A program made the position numbers and the translations under genes. A DNA stretch of 64,000 nt, taken from positions 62,001 to 126,000 of the forward strand of contig NW_023501039.1 of NCBI RefSeq assembly GCF_014066305.1, in the 5' to 3' direction. The DNA comes from Letharia columbiana. Its lineage: Eukaryota; Ascomycota; Lecanoromycetes; Lecanorales; Parmeliaceae. A model generated the notes under the pieces. That model worked only from the letters and a program-made list of their open reading frames with translations. It searched no databases and was not told where the DNA came from. Positions 25,830 to 37,883 of this stretch are shown here, piece by piece (positions within the stretch are counted from its first letter, which is position 1; every line of letters starts with the position of its first letter).

Positions 25830-26210
25830 TTAAAGATTATATCTCTACGCCTAATAGCTTTAATTTTTATAGTTATTATTAATATCGTAACTAAATTTAT
25901 ATAGTAATAGTATACCTTTCTTATTAGCGAGTATCTCTATATTTAATAGTTTTAATTTCTATAATTACTACTAATATCGCGATTAAATTTATATAATAAT
26001 AGTATATCTTTCTTATTAGCGGGTATCCCTATATTTAATAACTTTAATTTCTATAATTATTATTAATATCGCGATTAAATTCGTATAATAATAATACGCC
26101 TTTCTTATTAATAGGTATTTCTATATTTAATAGCTTTAGTTTTTATAATTACTATTAATATCGCGACCAAATTCATATAGTAATAGTATATCTTTCTTAT
26201 TAGCGAGTAT
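25830..26210. repeat. 92 bp tandem repeat, four units (element A copy 2)
   Basis: The landmark ttattagcg recurs at 25921, 26013, 26105 and 26197, an exact 92 bp period. Each unit holds tttctataattattattaat, then atcgcgattaaatt, then ctttcttattagcg. The period is not a multiple of three, so the array is probably non-coding. Copy 3 has six units at the same place plus one offset unit. Confidence 0.85.
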
Positions 26211-27594
26211 ATTAATAATCGTAAATAGCTAAAATACGATAGAAAATAGTAGATAACTCTTAGTAATATTCGATCTTAAATCTATAGCTTCTTTATCTTA
26301 TCTAAAAATAAAGATATTTATATCTAGAATTTAAAATAAGTATATTCTAATATATAGTTATTAAATATCTAAATATAAATCTTCTAATTAAAAGATTAAT
26401 TTTTTTAGAGTTAACTAATATAATTATAATAATAATTAGAAGTATAATTATTATATTATATAGCGTATTTTAATAAATTAAATTCGATAGACTTCGCTAG
26501 TATAACGTTAAATAGATTTTAAGATATTAAAGCTATAAGTAGAAATTCTCTCTTTCTTTCTTTTTAATATCTTAAATATTTTCTCTTATTAATATTTTAT
26601 ATCGTAATTATTTTATCTTATTCGTTTTAATTTAATTTAATAATAATATACTACTAGTAATTATTAATCTCGATAGCGATTCTATTATATTATTATTATA
26701 TAGAGATAGCGATATTAATTTATATATTAAGTCGATTTATTTAAAAGATAATATAAATTTTAATAATCTTCTTAACGATATAAATAATTAGTCGAATAAT
26801 CGCTTATTTAATCTTTATATTAAAACTTTAAGTCGAAAGAAAATCTTAAAATCTTCTAATTGTAAAAAGATAATCGCGAAAAAAATCGGATAGAATAAGT
26901 TTTTAATTATTCGCGCTCTCGGTGTAAAGATCGTAAGAAAAAGTATTTCGAGGTCTTTACTTATAAAGACTAAAAATCGATATTAAAAGTAAGAAAGTAA
27001 GTATAGTAATATAATATTTTATTAAATAATATATATATATAATTAATAATAATTTAGCTATTACTTTACGAGAGATTAAAAGATATTAGAAATTAACTAA
27101 TTTACTCTTTCCTAAAAAGACCTTTCGCTCGTATAATATAGAAGATTATTAATACGATATTATTATCTTATCGTACTATACGAATTTAAGCTTTTATATT
27201 AAATATATTATAAGAAGTTATTAAAGTAATTCTAATATCGAAATTTTATCGTATATTAGCTTTCTATTAAATTATTATTTTATTAATAAATTATATAATT
27301 AGTAATCTTTACGCTATTTATAATAAAAGAGTTATATTAATAATTAAAGATATAAAGTTTATATAAATAATATATCGATATATAATAAGAGGGAGTATAT
27401 AAAAAATAAGAATAAGATAATTAAAAGTGCTTTATTTAGATAGAAAAAAGTTAAGATACTTAATATAGAATAGAATTCTAATTATTTTTCTAATTATCGA
27501 AAAATGTATAAATTTATTCTTCTAATAATAATCTCTTTATATCTTCTTTATTAGCGAGAACTTCTTATTCGAAAAAACGTATAGCTAATAATTT

Positions 27595-27700
27595 TAATAC
27601 GAAAAATAAGATCTCGAATTCTCGAACTTTAAAGTATTATAAGCTAAATAATAATCGTAAACGATTTTAATATAAATTAGATTAGAAATAAGAATCTAAA
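27595..27700 (+). repeat. ~105 bp duplicated segment, first copy
   Basis: Shares aataagatctcgaattctcgaa and tttaaagtattataag with 28245-28350, about 650 bp downstream, in the same orientation. The segment may encode a repeated small domain in the degenerate frame, but no zinc-ligand pattern is certain. Confidence 0.55.
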
Positions 27701-28244
27701 TATAATTTTTATTATTAATAAAAAGATTATTAAGAAAGAGGTAATACTTAGCGTCGATCTATATAAATAGAATATAGTTAAATTATAAAACGCGTCTATA
27801 AACTAAATAAGAATTCGAATAATTTATAAATATAGATTTTTTTTACGAAAGCTTATTAAGATAATCTATAAGAGTATAAAATCTCTATTATCTCTACGTT
27901 CTTATATCGTTAATAGCTTTATCTATAAAGATATTTAATAAAATAAAAATATCGAGAGTAAAAATCAATCGATAAATATTTCTTTCTAACTCGTAAAAGT
28001 ACGCTTAAAACTTAATTAAACGCCGGGAATTAGAAATTCGTATTTAATTACTACGAAGTATTATTTTAGCTCTACGCGAAGTCTAAGATTCGAGATTTAA
28101 ATTATAAAATTAATTATATCTATTACGCGTATAAGATAAAGAAGAAGTATCGACGATAAGTAAGTAAAGGGACGCTTAGGGCGTAATAATAATTATTTTA
28201 AGAAAGAGTCTTAAGCGATAGTACTAATTGCGTATATATATTAA

Positions 28245-28350
28245 GAATATAAAATAAGATCTCGAATTTTTAAACCTTAAAGTATTATAAGTTAAATAAT
28301 AGTTATAAACGAATTTAGTATAAATTAAATTAGAAGTAAAAATTTAATAT
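28245..28350 (+). repeat. ~105 bp duplicated segment, second copy
   Basis: Same-orientation copy of 27595-27700, with differences mainly of transition type. Ends about 120 bp before the inserted LTR element. Confidence 0.55.
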
Positions 28351-28466
28351 AATAGTAGAAATTTAAAATATTATTTATAAGATCGAAGAAGAAAAAGTTA
28401 AAAAGTTAAGAAAGAAAGATAAAAGTAAATCTAATAAAAATACTAAAGCTAATAAAAAGAAAGGTT

Positions 28467-28471
28467 CGAAG
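28467..28471. repeat. 5 bp target-site duplication, left (cgaag)
   Basis: cgaag precedes the left LTR and is repeated at 29806-29810 right after the right LTR. Perfect match, five bases, as in the large chromovirus. Confidence 0.92.
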
Positions 28472-28644
28472 TGTTACGAGCGTACCCTTGACACACCACT
28501 CAGCCCTCAGCCCTATGGCTAGCGGGCCTTGGCGGAGGCATCTCCTACTATATCATGCCTCCTTCCTACCTACATAGTTCGGTAGCCTTATTATCCTCGT
28601 TCTACCTCACCCATACTGGTATCGCACCTATGCTGGTCCTGACA
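28472..28644 (+). repeat. 5' LTR of the short element
   Basis: 173 bp, TGTTACGAGC to GGTCCTGACA. The best-preserved LTR of this family in the window and the reference for the RIPped ones. It contains a TATA-like ctatatc at 28547-28553, a possible promoter element. It differs from the right LTR by about a dozen substitutions and one single-base gap, mostly G/A and C/T. Confidence 0.92.
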
Positions 28645-28900
28645 TTATAATAAGGCTCCTTCGTATACCCGGCGAAGAGAAATGCAATCGGACACTCACT
28701 CCATTCGAATTAGCGGACGAATTCAAAGAAATGCGCTGGCAGGGGCTTTGGCAAGAAACCAAGTTGAGCCATCGTATCCCTGGGTAAGCCCACCAGACGG
28801 GTAACTCGATTTCATAGCGAATCGGACTCGCCAAAACTGTGGGCGAGGGATAAATAAGGCACAGGGACTATTCGTACGACTAGCGAATTGATAATAGAAA
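28645..28900 (+). other. Leader shared with the chromovirus
   Basis: Aligns with 11241-11470 of the large element: gaattcaaagaaatgcgctgg here is gaatttaaagaaacgcgctag there, and gataaataagg and tagcgaatt also match. No canonical TGG primer-binding site follows the LTR (ttataataaggctcc). It probably carries packaging signals; that is inference. Homology stops just before the internal repeats. Confidence 0.75.
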
Positions 28901-28926
28901 GAAATCGTCACAAACCCCACACTGAC

Positions 28927-29100
28927 AGTGAGCCTGCTACAATGGCAGCAAACGTACGACTTCTTTACTGAGCATGTCGGCAACATCATAGTGAGCCTGC
29001 TACAATGGCGACGGGAACAGCCCCGAAACGACTACGATTCGACCTCTTCACTGAGCATGTCGACAACACACATAGTGAAGCCTGCTACCAAATGGCATTC
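28927..29100 (+). repeat. Imperfect tandem repeat (63-84 bp spacing, three units)
   Basis: The landmark agtga(a)gcctgctac occurs at 28927, 28990 and 29074. Units also share ctgagcatgtcg(g/a)caaca. The second and third units lie inside the long frame at 29005-29619; the spacing is a multiple of three (63, 84). Confidence 0.75.
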
Positions 29101-29619
29101 AACACTTCGATTCTTTCCCTACCTCCCTATCAAAGGATGGACTTGATGGCAAGAGCATGGGAGACATAGGGTAAATCTATAGTGAAGCTCCCAGGCCAGG
29201 CTGCCAACAGGTGTTGGAGGATGACACATGCATGCGTTGGATTTTCTTCAGTTCTACCGATGGAGTTGATGGCAAGAGCATGGGAGACGCAGGGCAAATC
29301 TACAGTGAAGCTCCCAGGCCAGGCTACCAGTAGGTGTTGAAGGCGAAAAAAATGGAGGACTATGGCAAGAAGACTGGACAAGGAGAAGAATTCGGAGAAT
29401 CTTGCTGGTACGCAGGCAAGATGTGGCTATATCTCCAGGATCTCTGGAGGACAATGCAGGCATGGCACAGTCAAGACCAACATGCAGCCCGGCAATACCA
29501 CTACACCTCGGCAAATCTTCTCCGGTCGAGGCCTATACGGACTATGGATGTTTAGAGATACAGGGCAAGCGATGGGCGTGCATCTCCGGTCTACCAGCTA
29601 TGGGGGCTATGGCTATTGA
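29005..29619 (+). pseudogene. Passenger reading frame of the short LTR element, ~204 codons, two RIP stops
   Basis: One frame runs from ATG 29005 to TGA 29617-29619, ending at the polypurine tract. Only two stops interrupt it: TAG at 29167 and TGA at 29338. Each falls in one unit of an internal 123 bp repeat (29143-29217 and 29266-29340), and the other unit has the sense codon at the same place (CAG 29290, TGG 29215). Both stops are therefore recent C-to-T or G-to-A changes. The predicted product would be basic, with a Lys/Arg-rich middle and a Gly/Tyr-rich end. It matches no gag, pol or host family that I recognise and has no clear signal peptide or membrane segment. Codon use is ordinary. 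It may be captured sequence or a relic with no protein role. Confidence 0.5.
29143..29340 (+). repeat. Two-unit 123 bp repeat in the short element
   Basis: ttgatggcaagagcatgggag starts at 29143 and 29266. About 75 bp of each unit is nearly identical, through agctcccaggccaggct to ggtgttg. The 123 bp period equals 41 codons, so the frame is kept. Differences between units are mostly transitions of RIP type. Confidence 0.85.
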
Positions 29620-29631
29620 GAGGGGGGGTAG
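29618..29631 (+). promoter_or_regulatory. Polypurine tract of the short element
   Basis: gagagggggggtag directly precedes the right LTR, equivalent to 19179-19193 in the chromovirus. It overlaps the last codon of the passenger frame. Confidence 0.85.
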
Positions 29632-29805
29632 TGTTACGAGCGTACCCTTAACACACCACTCAGCCCTCAGCCCTATGGCTAGCGGGCCTTGGCAGGAGGC
29701 ATCCCCTACTATATCATGCCTTCTTCCTACCTACATAGTTCGATAGCCTTATTATCCTAGTTCTACCTCACTTATACTAATATCGCACCTATGCTAGTCC
29801 TAATA
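29632..29805 (+). repeat. 3' LTR of the short element
   Basis: 174 bp. Its last ~50 bp carry most of the RIP changes (cttatactaatatcg against cccatactggtatcg in the left LTR; end ctaata against ctgaca), so damage is concentrated toward the RIPped flank. Followed by cgaag. Confidence 0.92.
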
Positions 29806-29810
29806 CGAAG

Positions 29811-30230
29811 AAAAACGTATATTTAACGAATATAAATATTTGAGATATAAACCTTAATTAAGAAGTATTATTTATTTCTAAGTATACTTATAAGTAGAAA
29901 GTACTTATTATATAAAAAAGATATTATAATTAAAAAGAATTATATTTTAAAATCGATTATAATTTTTAATAGAAATATTAAAGAGATTTATAAGATAGAT
30001 AGTATAAATAATTAAAAACTTAATAGTATAAAATTATCGCTTCGCTATTATTAAGTATAAGAAGTAATTTTTATAAAGAATCGAGAGATCGATAATAAAG
30101 AGTTATTAGATAATATATTAGTAAGTCTACTATCTCTTAATTATCTTAAAAAAAATTTATAAACTTTAAGAATTAGCGTTTAATATAAGAGAAAAAAATT
30201 TATAATATAAAATTCTAAGTATTTTTCTAA
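29811..30230 (+). pseudogene. Possible continuation of the degenerate element A frame after the insertion
   Basis: Plus-strand translation continues with partly open, Glu/Asp/Leu-containing stretches around 29990-30180 and RIP-type stops. Joined conceptually to the frame before 28467 it would be one gene cut by the short LTR element. Family unknown. Confidence 0.3.
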
Positions 30231-30665
30231 TTAATAGATAGCGAAATCTATTATAATCTCTTCTTTTAAGCTCTTATATTTAAGTATTTATATCTTAATA
30301 ATAAAAATGAAAAGCGATTTAAAATTTTACTATTATAGTTATTAATTATTATTCGAAAAACCTCTTCTATCTTATCGTTATCTTTATTTAACTTTTATCT
30401 ATTTAGCGTATAGTCGTAATTCTTCGATTACTATTTAGTCGAGCTTAATAAATCTAGAAAATTATTATTATTTATATTAAATTATTATACTATTAAATTT
30501 CTTTATATTACGCGCTTAATTTTATTAAAATAGATATATAAAGATAGTAGATCGAATTTTAATTAATTAATCTAGATAATTTTTAGTATACTTTTATTAA
30601 AGAGAGAGTAATAAATAAAAAAGATACTTACTATAGAATTCGTCTATATATAATTATATATTTTT
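30231..30665. other. AT-rich element A sequence with no recognisable feature
   Basis: RIPped DNA between the degenerate frame and the start of the part shared with copy 1. I see no gene, repeat or signal here. Confidence 0.5.
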
Positions 30666-32577
30666 TTAATCTAAAAATTATAAATTAATAATTTTATATA
30701 CGCGAGAAATAATAATAGTATATCTTATAATTAATTTTAGAAGAATAATTCTATATCGTAAAACCTCTATATTTATATTTTTTAATTATATAATAAAATT
30801 CGTAGTTATAAAAGTCGATATATATTATTTTCGCTTATAAAGACTAATAAGCTCTTTATTAAAACTTTTAAATTATTATAAAGATAAGAAGTAATCTCTA
30901 TTTATAAGATTACTCGATTATATTAGATAATCTAATTAATAACTTTAAGTTATTATCTAATAATATACTTATCTCTTATTCTTTCTCTTTTTTATTTATT
31001 TTAGAGTTATAAAATAAATAAGATTATTTAATATTTTCTTCTCTATTAAATCTTTTTATTATAAGATTATACTCTTATCGTTATTAATAATACTTTTCTA
31101 TTTTTAATTATTTAAACTTAATTATATAGCTAATATAGATATATACTTTCTCTTTAGAATATTAAATAAAAAAATTATATATATTAATATCTAAGAATAT
31201 TACAATATAATCGATTTTATTATTTATAAAAGTATATATCTTTAACCTCTTATAATATCTTTTTCTACTTCTCTAAACTTACACTTTTAAATCTATTTAT
31301 ATTTTTAACTTTATCTCTTATAATTAATATCGTATTAAGATCGATAATAAATAACTTTTATAAGCGAGCTTTAAGTAAGTTATATACTTTAAAAGTTATT
31401 ATATATTAACGAGATTTAATAATATAAAAATTCTAAGAGAGCTCTTCTATTACTTTATATTTATAATTTTTAATATTAATTAAATAATTACGAGATCTTA
31501 ATAGCGATAAAAATAAGAAGAATTCTATTAAAAGATTATTATCGCGAAGTATTCGCTAAAGATCGTTTATATTATCTATTTCTATATATATAATTAAAAT
31601 TATAAATTTAATTTCACTTTATAATAATAGAGAATCTTATCTTTTATTTTTAATAATAGATTATTTATAATTCTATTATTATTTATCTTCTCGCTATATA
31701 AAATTACTATTATATTAATTTTATAATATATATATTTACTAGATCTATAAACGATAATATATAAAAGATATTTTATAAAAAGAAAATAAAATATAACTTC
31801 TAAGTATCTTTCTAATTATCTTTCTAATTATTATAATATTATAATAAAAAAAAAAAAAAAAAAAGAAAGAAGTAATATATAAAAAGTTTATTATTCTTAT
31901 TTTAATTTATAGCGCTCGCATAAAACTTAAAATAATAATTAATATTATAAAATTATAAGATTTTTAAATAAAGAAGAATAAAATAAATATAATAAAAAAT
32001 TTAAAGAAGAATTTAAGTTTAAATTTAAAGAAAAGTTTATAAATTTAATTATACGCTAATAAGTTAGTTAATAATTAATAATTAATTCTATTAATATATA
32101 TAATAGAATAAAATAAAGCTAAGCTTAAAAATCTTAAATTTATATATATAATTAATTATAAATTTAAATTTACTACGCTCTTTAATTAGATCGATTAAAT
32201 TATTATAAATAAATAAATTAATATTTATAATTATATAAAAAATATAATTAAATAGCTCTAATTAAAAAATAGATATATATTATTTAATTTTAGAATAACT
32301 TTTTTATTTTCTATTAAAATTTTAAGATTTCTTTCTAAAATTATAGAACGAAATAAGAACTTTTAGATAAAAAAAAGAATTTCTAAATTTAGTCTTATAA
32401 TTATTAAAGCGTAAGAAATTTAAATATCGTTTATTAAACTTCGCTTAATAGTCGAATAGCCCGCTTATTAAAGTTCGCTTATTAAAGATTATTTATCTAT
32501 TTACTCGATAATCTTAATTAAAAAAATAATTATAAATTTAATTTATAAGTCTTTACTTGTAAAAAATATAATATCTT

Positions 32578-33370
32578 ATAAATTTTAATAGAATCTTTTA
32601 TTTTTTAAGATAATAATAAAAACCTATTATTAAATATAATACTTATTAATTAAATAAGAAAATAAGATATTTAAATTATACTTATAATACTTATAATTTT
32701 ATAATAATAAATTCTTTTTATAATTTAATAGAATATAATTTTTAATATAATATAATTTTCTAAAAGTATAAATTAAATACTTTATATAGTATTAATTATA
32801 AAGATAATTAAAATTCTAAATTAAATATAAATTTAAAATTAATATAATAAATAAATATCTAATAGATTTTAATTAAAATCTTTTATTTTCTAAAATAATA
32901 ATAAGAATCTATTATATAAATATAGTATTTATTAATTAAATAAATAAGTATAATAAATATACTTCTATATTAAAACTATTATTATAATATAAATAATTTT
33001 ATAATAATAATTTATTTTAATTTTTTAATATAATATAATTTTTTAGAATTTTAAATTAATAATTTTATATAATATTAATTATAAAGATAATTAGAATTTT
33101 AAGTCGAGAATTAATATAATAATTAAATATATATAGACTTTAATAAAATCTTTTATTTTTTAAAATAATAATAAGAATTTATAAAAATATATAATTATTA
33201 ATAATTAGATAAGAAAATATAATATATATTTATATTAAAACTATAATTATAATATAAATAATTTTATAATAATAAAAAATATTAATTTTTTAATATAATA
33301 TAAATCTTTTAAATTATAAATTAAATATATTATATAATATTAATTTTAAAGATAACTAAAATTCGAAGTA
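32578..33370. repeat. Three ~285 bp tandem units in element A copy 2
   Basis: Counterpart of 1915-2710, with the same three-unit organisation and similar spacing. Confidence 0.7.
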
Positions 33371-33599
33371 GAATATAATCTTATAAGTAATATTATAATT
33401 AAGAATTATATTATAAATTAAAAAAGTTAATAATTTAATTATAAAGTTTTTTATTTTATTATTTATAATAATTTAATAGTCTATTTAAATTAAATTATAA
33501 GCTTTTAATCTATCTTTATACTTATATATAACTTAATATTAAATAATTTTAAAAGCTTATATAAAAGTTATATATTCTTAATCTATAATATTACGCGTT

Positions 33600-34160
33600 T
33601 ATTATAAATTATTAAAAATTAAGAATCTATATTTTATTATTAACGATTTTTATATAAGAATAATAAAAAGTCTTATTTTAAAGATTATTAGATAGAAAAG
33701 CTTCTATCGCCTTCTATATCGCCTTAATAATAAAACTTTATTATTAATATTTAATATAATTTTTTATATCTAACGAAATTTCTTAAATAAGTCTTTAAAA
33801 TAAAGTTTTCGAAATTAATAGTATAGTCGATTTCTAAAAATATTTAATTTCGCGAAGGCGATAATTAGTAGATTATAATTAGAAAGATAATTAGAAGTAT
33901 ATATAAGACTAAACTTACTATCTAGATAATATCTTTATATTTTTTTTACTTTAGATATATACTTAATAGCGCTTTTTCTCTTATTTATACTCTTTTTATT
34001 TATAATAAATTTTCTAAAAGTCTTATTACTCGACTTTCTAGCTACTTTTATTATTAATAATACTCGAGATATTTTTTTATCTATCGCGACCATCGCGGAA
34101 AGTATATTAAATCTCCTCTTTCTAAGTTTCTTATTATATTTTTTTTTTTTAATAATTTAC
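33600..34160 (-). pseudogene. Possible degenerate reading frame, copy 2 counterpart of 2930-3500
   Basis: Same position within element A as the minus-strand frame in copy 1, with further RIP changes and small indels (for example near 33760 and 33830). Its more degraded state weakens any coding reading. No family recognised. Confidence 0.2.
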
Positions 34161-34667
34161 GCGTAGATAAATATTCTTTAATTATTATAATTTTTATATT
34201 TTTACTTTAGATATTATTAAAATTTCTATTTTTATAAATAATATCTTAACTTTAAGAAGTAATTTAATCTTAAAATAAAGTATTATTATTATCGCTAAAT
34301 ATATCGTTATCGAATATATATATTAACTCTTTATCTTTTTTAATATATTTATAAGTTTATCTAATTTAGAAAGTTAGATAATTATAATAATAATTAGAAA
34401 AGAGAAGACTATATTTAAACTCTCTTTTATCGTAATAATTAAAATTATAAGAGTTATTTCTTCTTCTTCTAATTATATTAATTATTTATATATTAAAATT
34501 AATAAATTTATATAGATTTATTATAAAACTTATCGCTAAGTTATAATATTATTATTCTTATTATATATTAAAAGTTTTTAATCTTAAGCTTCTTTCGTAG
34601 TAAAGTTTATCTCTTTTTTTCTAATATAATTAAATTTATTAGCGAACTACTCTTTAAATCTATTATT

Positions 34668-34885
34668 TAATTACTTTTAAAACTTTATAACTAATTACTT
34701 CTAGAACTTTCTAATTAATTATCTTTAAAACTTTTTAATTAATTACTTCTAGAACTTTCTAATTAAATATCTCTAGAACTTTCTAATTAATTACTTTAAA
34801 AACTTTTTAATTAATTATCTTTAGAACTTTTTAATTAATTACTTTAAGAATTTTTTAATTTATTACTTTTAGAATCTTCTAGCTA
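34668..34885. repeat. 24 bp minisatellite (element A copy 2)
   Basis: Counterpart of 4015-4240, with about nine units of the ctttctaattaattatctct type. Confidence 0.8.
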
Positions 34886-35321
34886 ACTCGATATTTTTTT
34901 AGAATTAAAAAATTAAATAGCTAATTAAGAGTTTATTAGTAAAGATTCTTAATTAAAAATATTTATATTTATTATTATATCTTTTTAAATATAAGTATAA
35001 AATAAATAATATTTTAAAAGTAAACGGCTTAATTAATATTCTAATTATCTTTCTAATTATTCTTTAAAAGAGAAAATATATATAATAAATCGAAGGCGTA
35101 AAATAAAATCTAAAAAAAGATAAATTTATCTTATAAAATTCTTAGATCTAGATTCTTAGAAGCTTAAAATAGATATTTATTATTATATAAAAGCTAAGAA
35201 AAGTTTATTATTAATAATAATCCTTAAAGACTTTAATTAGATTATTAAATTTAAAAAAATTCGATTAAAATTCGACTTTATAATATTAAAAATTAACGTT
35301 AAATTTCTTTATAAATAAGAA

Positions 35322-35378
35322 TTTAAAAAAACGCGAAAACGCGCTAGTAAACTAGCCTGTTTTTTAATTAACGCGTTT
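35322..35378. repeat. Conserved palindrome / hairpin in element A copy 2
   Basis: The core 35336-35363 is identical to 4688-4715. Here the outer arms aaaaaacgcg / acgcgttttt pair better than in copy 1, giving a stem of some 50 bp with an internal loop. Confidence 0.6.
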
Positions 35379-37196
35379 TTATATTTTCTTATATTCTAGT
35401 TTTTTCTAATACTTTTTTTAATTATATTATCTTTTATAGTAATATAATTCTATTTAAATTTTTTTATTATTTCTATTATAATACTAATATACTCTTTATA
35501 ATATATTCTTTAATATCTTATAATAAGCTTTTTATATAAAAATTATCGTTATAACTATCTTAAATAAGAATTTAATTAAATAAATAAATTTATATACTTT
35601 TTATTATCTCTTAATATTATAAAAGCTAATATTATTAATAAAGATAATAACTTTAATTCGCCTTCTTATATTACCTCTAAAGAAATAAAAATATTTTAAA
35701 AATTTAAATAATAGTAAGATATAAAAAATAATAGATAAATATTCTAGAAATAAGAATATAGTAAAATCGCGTTAGTATTTAATAAGTCTAAATATATACG
35801 AATTATTAAGAATAACTTTAAGAAAATAAAATAATACGAATATAATAGCGAAATAAATAGCTAAAAAAAGACTTCTAATTTTCTTAAAATATTAAAAAAC
35901 TACTTTTAAGAAAAAGAAGAAAATAAAAGAGAGAATTATTAAACGTATTATATATAATCGATATACTTATTATAAATTCTAATTATTATTATAATTATTC
36001 TAATATCTTTCTAATATTATAGCTAATATTTACGCGTAATATTTTATATATTATATCGAAGATAATAAATTTTATAAACGATTAAATTCGTTAGATATAG
36101 TTTCGATTTTAGATTTTATTAAGAATATTAATATAAAGCGTAATAAGTAGCTCGATATAAAGAAAGAAGATAAAGATATAATTATCGATATATAATTAAA
36201 TATTATTAATTAAAAAATTAAGTAATTCGAAAATTCTTAACTTTTTTTAGAGAATATAAATTCTTAAATAATATTAATAGATAAGATATAAGTATAAAAG
36301 ATTAAATATTTATCGATATTTTCTTATTATAATAATAAGTATAATAAATTATAATCGAATCTATTAGAAAGAAAATTAAATATCTAGGAATTTTTAAAGA
36401 TATAATAAACTCTTAAAAAAATATTTATTCTTATTATATAAGAGTCTTATATAACTCGTAGAAATTTTCTTAAAAAAGAATTACTAAAATAATATTTATT
36501 AACGTAAATTTTTCTTTATATTAATTTTAATTTTAATATTCTAATTTATATTTAAATAGACTCATTATTTATATACTAATTTTATTTATATTAAACTTAT
36601 TTATTAATTATCTTAAATTATAAAGTCTAAGAAAATTTACTATCTTCTCTTCTTATATATATTTTTTACTAGAATAAAACGCGTAATTTTTAGAAACTAT
36701 ATAGTATAGACGCTTAAGAATAAAAAAGAATAAATATCGCTATTAGAATCGATTAAATAGTAAGATATAGATTTATATTTAATAAAACGAGCGAAGAGAT
36801 ATAAGAGGCTTTTAAGCTTATTAATACTAAATTAATATATAAAAATATCGCTAATATACTTAAGCGATTTAAGCGTTTTTATAAAAGTATAAATTATTTA
36901 AATCTAAAATCTTAATAAGCTAATTATATAATTTTAATTCTAGATTAAAAATAAAAATATAAATATTTTTCGCTATTATAATTATTTTTAAATAATAATA
37001 ATTATAAAGATAATTAGAATTCTCTATCGCTATAAAAATATATATTATAATTTATAATTCTTTATATAATAGATTCTTTTCTTAGCTAGATTATATTTAA
37101 AAGTTTTAAATAATAAAATATTATTTAATACGCGATTAGATATTTATATAAAAATAAGATATAAATTTTAATCTAATTAATAGGCTTAATAGAAAA

Positions 37197-37883
37197 ATAG
37201 AAATAAGCTTTTAAATAGATTAGATAAAATATAATAGATAAGCGATAAATAACTTTTAAGTCTAATTATTATTCTAATAAGTAGATTTATATTTTAATAG
37301 TATTATATAAAAAAAATATATAAGCGTAGTTTAGAGAAAGTCTAGAGTTTTATTTTTCGCGTAAATTATTATATATATAGATAAAGATAAAAATTTAGAT
37401 TATAAGAGTATAGATAATATTAAAACTAAATAAGATATAAGTATTAAAAATAATTTTATTATACGCGCTAATAATTAAATAAACTTTATCTTTTAAACTA
37501 TTTAAAAGCGCGATATAGAATTTAACGATAAGCTCTATTATAATTTAAATATAAAAATATTAATATATTAATTAATTAATATCGAGCTATTATAATAATC
37601 TTAAAATATTAAATATAATTATATCTAGAAGATAAAATTATAAATCTTTATTAATACGTAATTAATCTAATATATAATAATAAAAAGTTTATTATAAAAG
37701 TTATATTATCTAGATTAATATTTTAATCTTAATTATTACTCTTACTATTATACGAGTAATATAAAATTATCTCTTATTTAAGTATATCTAATTCTTAATT
37801 CTAATTATCATTATAGATATTATTAATCTATTCTAGAATTATTAAATATACTTTTATATACTTTTTATATTTTACTCTTTTTT
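37197..37883. repeat. Direct repeat R, first copy (element A copy 2)
   Basis: Counterpart of 6571-7260. Pairs with 39751-40436 in the same orientation, about 2.55 kb apart. Confidence 0.7.

Larger units (their letters stand above)
26600..28466 (+). pseudogene. Possible long degenerate reading frame of element A, upstream half (unknown)
   Basis: Plus-strand translation gives basic stretches with RIP-type stops, including a Cys-Lys-Lys segment near 26860. A lysine-rich run occurs just before the short LTR element (28380-28466). The frame appears to resume after that insertion at 29811-30230. A ~105 bp segment is duplicated within it (27595-27700 and 28245-28350). Absent from copy 3, so it may belong to the part that copy lost. 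Family not recognised; a DNA-binding protein is only a guess from composition. Confidence 0.3.
28472..29805 (+). mobile_element. Short non-autonomous LTR retrotransposon (TRIM-like), largely un-RIPped
   Basis: A 1,334 bp element with 173/174 bp LTRs starting TGT and ending ACA (RIPped to ATA on the right), a polypurine tract and a perfect cgaag target duplication. Base composition is ordinary and CpA/TpG are common, in sharp contrast to the flanks. LTR, leader (28645-28900) and polypurine tract correspond to the 8.3 kb chromovirus at 11077-19357. Gag, protease, RT and integrase are missing and replaced by unrelated sequence with tandem repeats and a reading frame. It must have moved with enzymes supplied by the chromovirus family. 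It sits in a lysine-rich degenerate frame of element A. Confidence 0.92.

Noticed and set aside
28628..29746. Several overlapping ATG frames of 68-114 codons on both strands in the short LTR element
   Set aside because: They overlap one another, cross LTR boundaries or share the internal repeats in other phases. Only the frame 29005-29619 is supported, by its repeat periods and explained stops.
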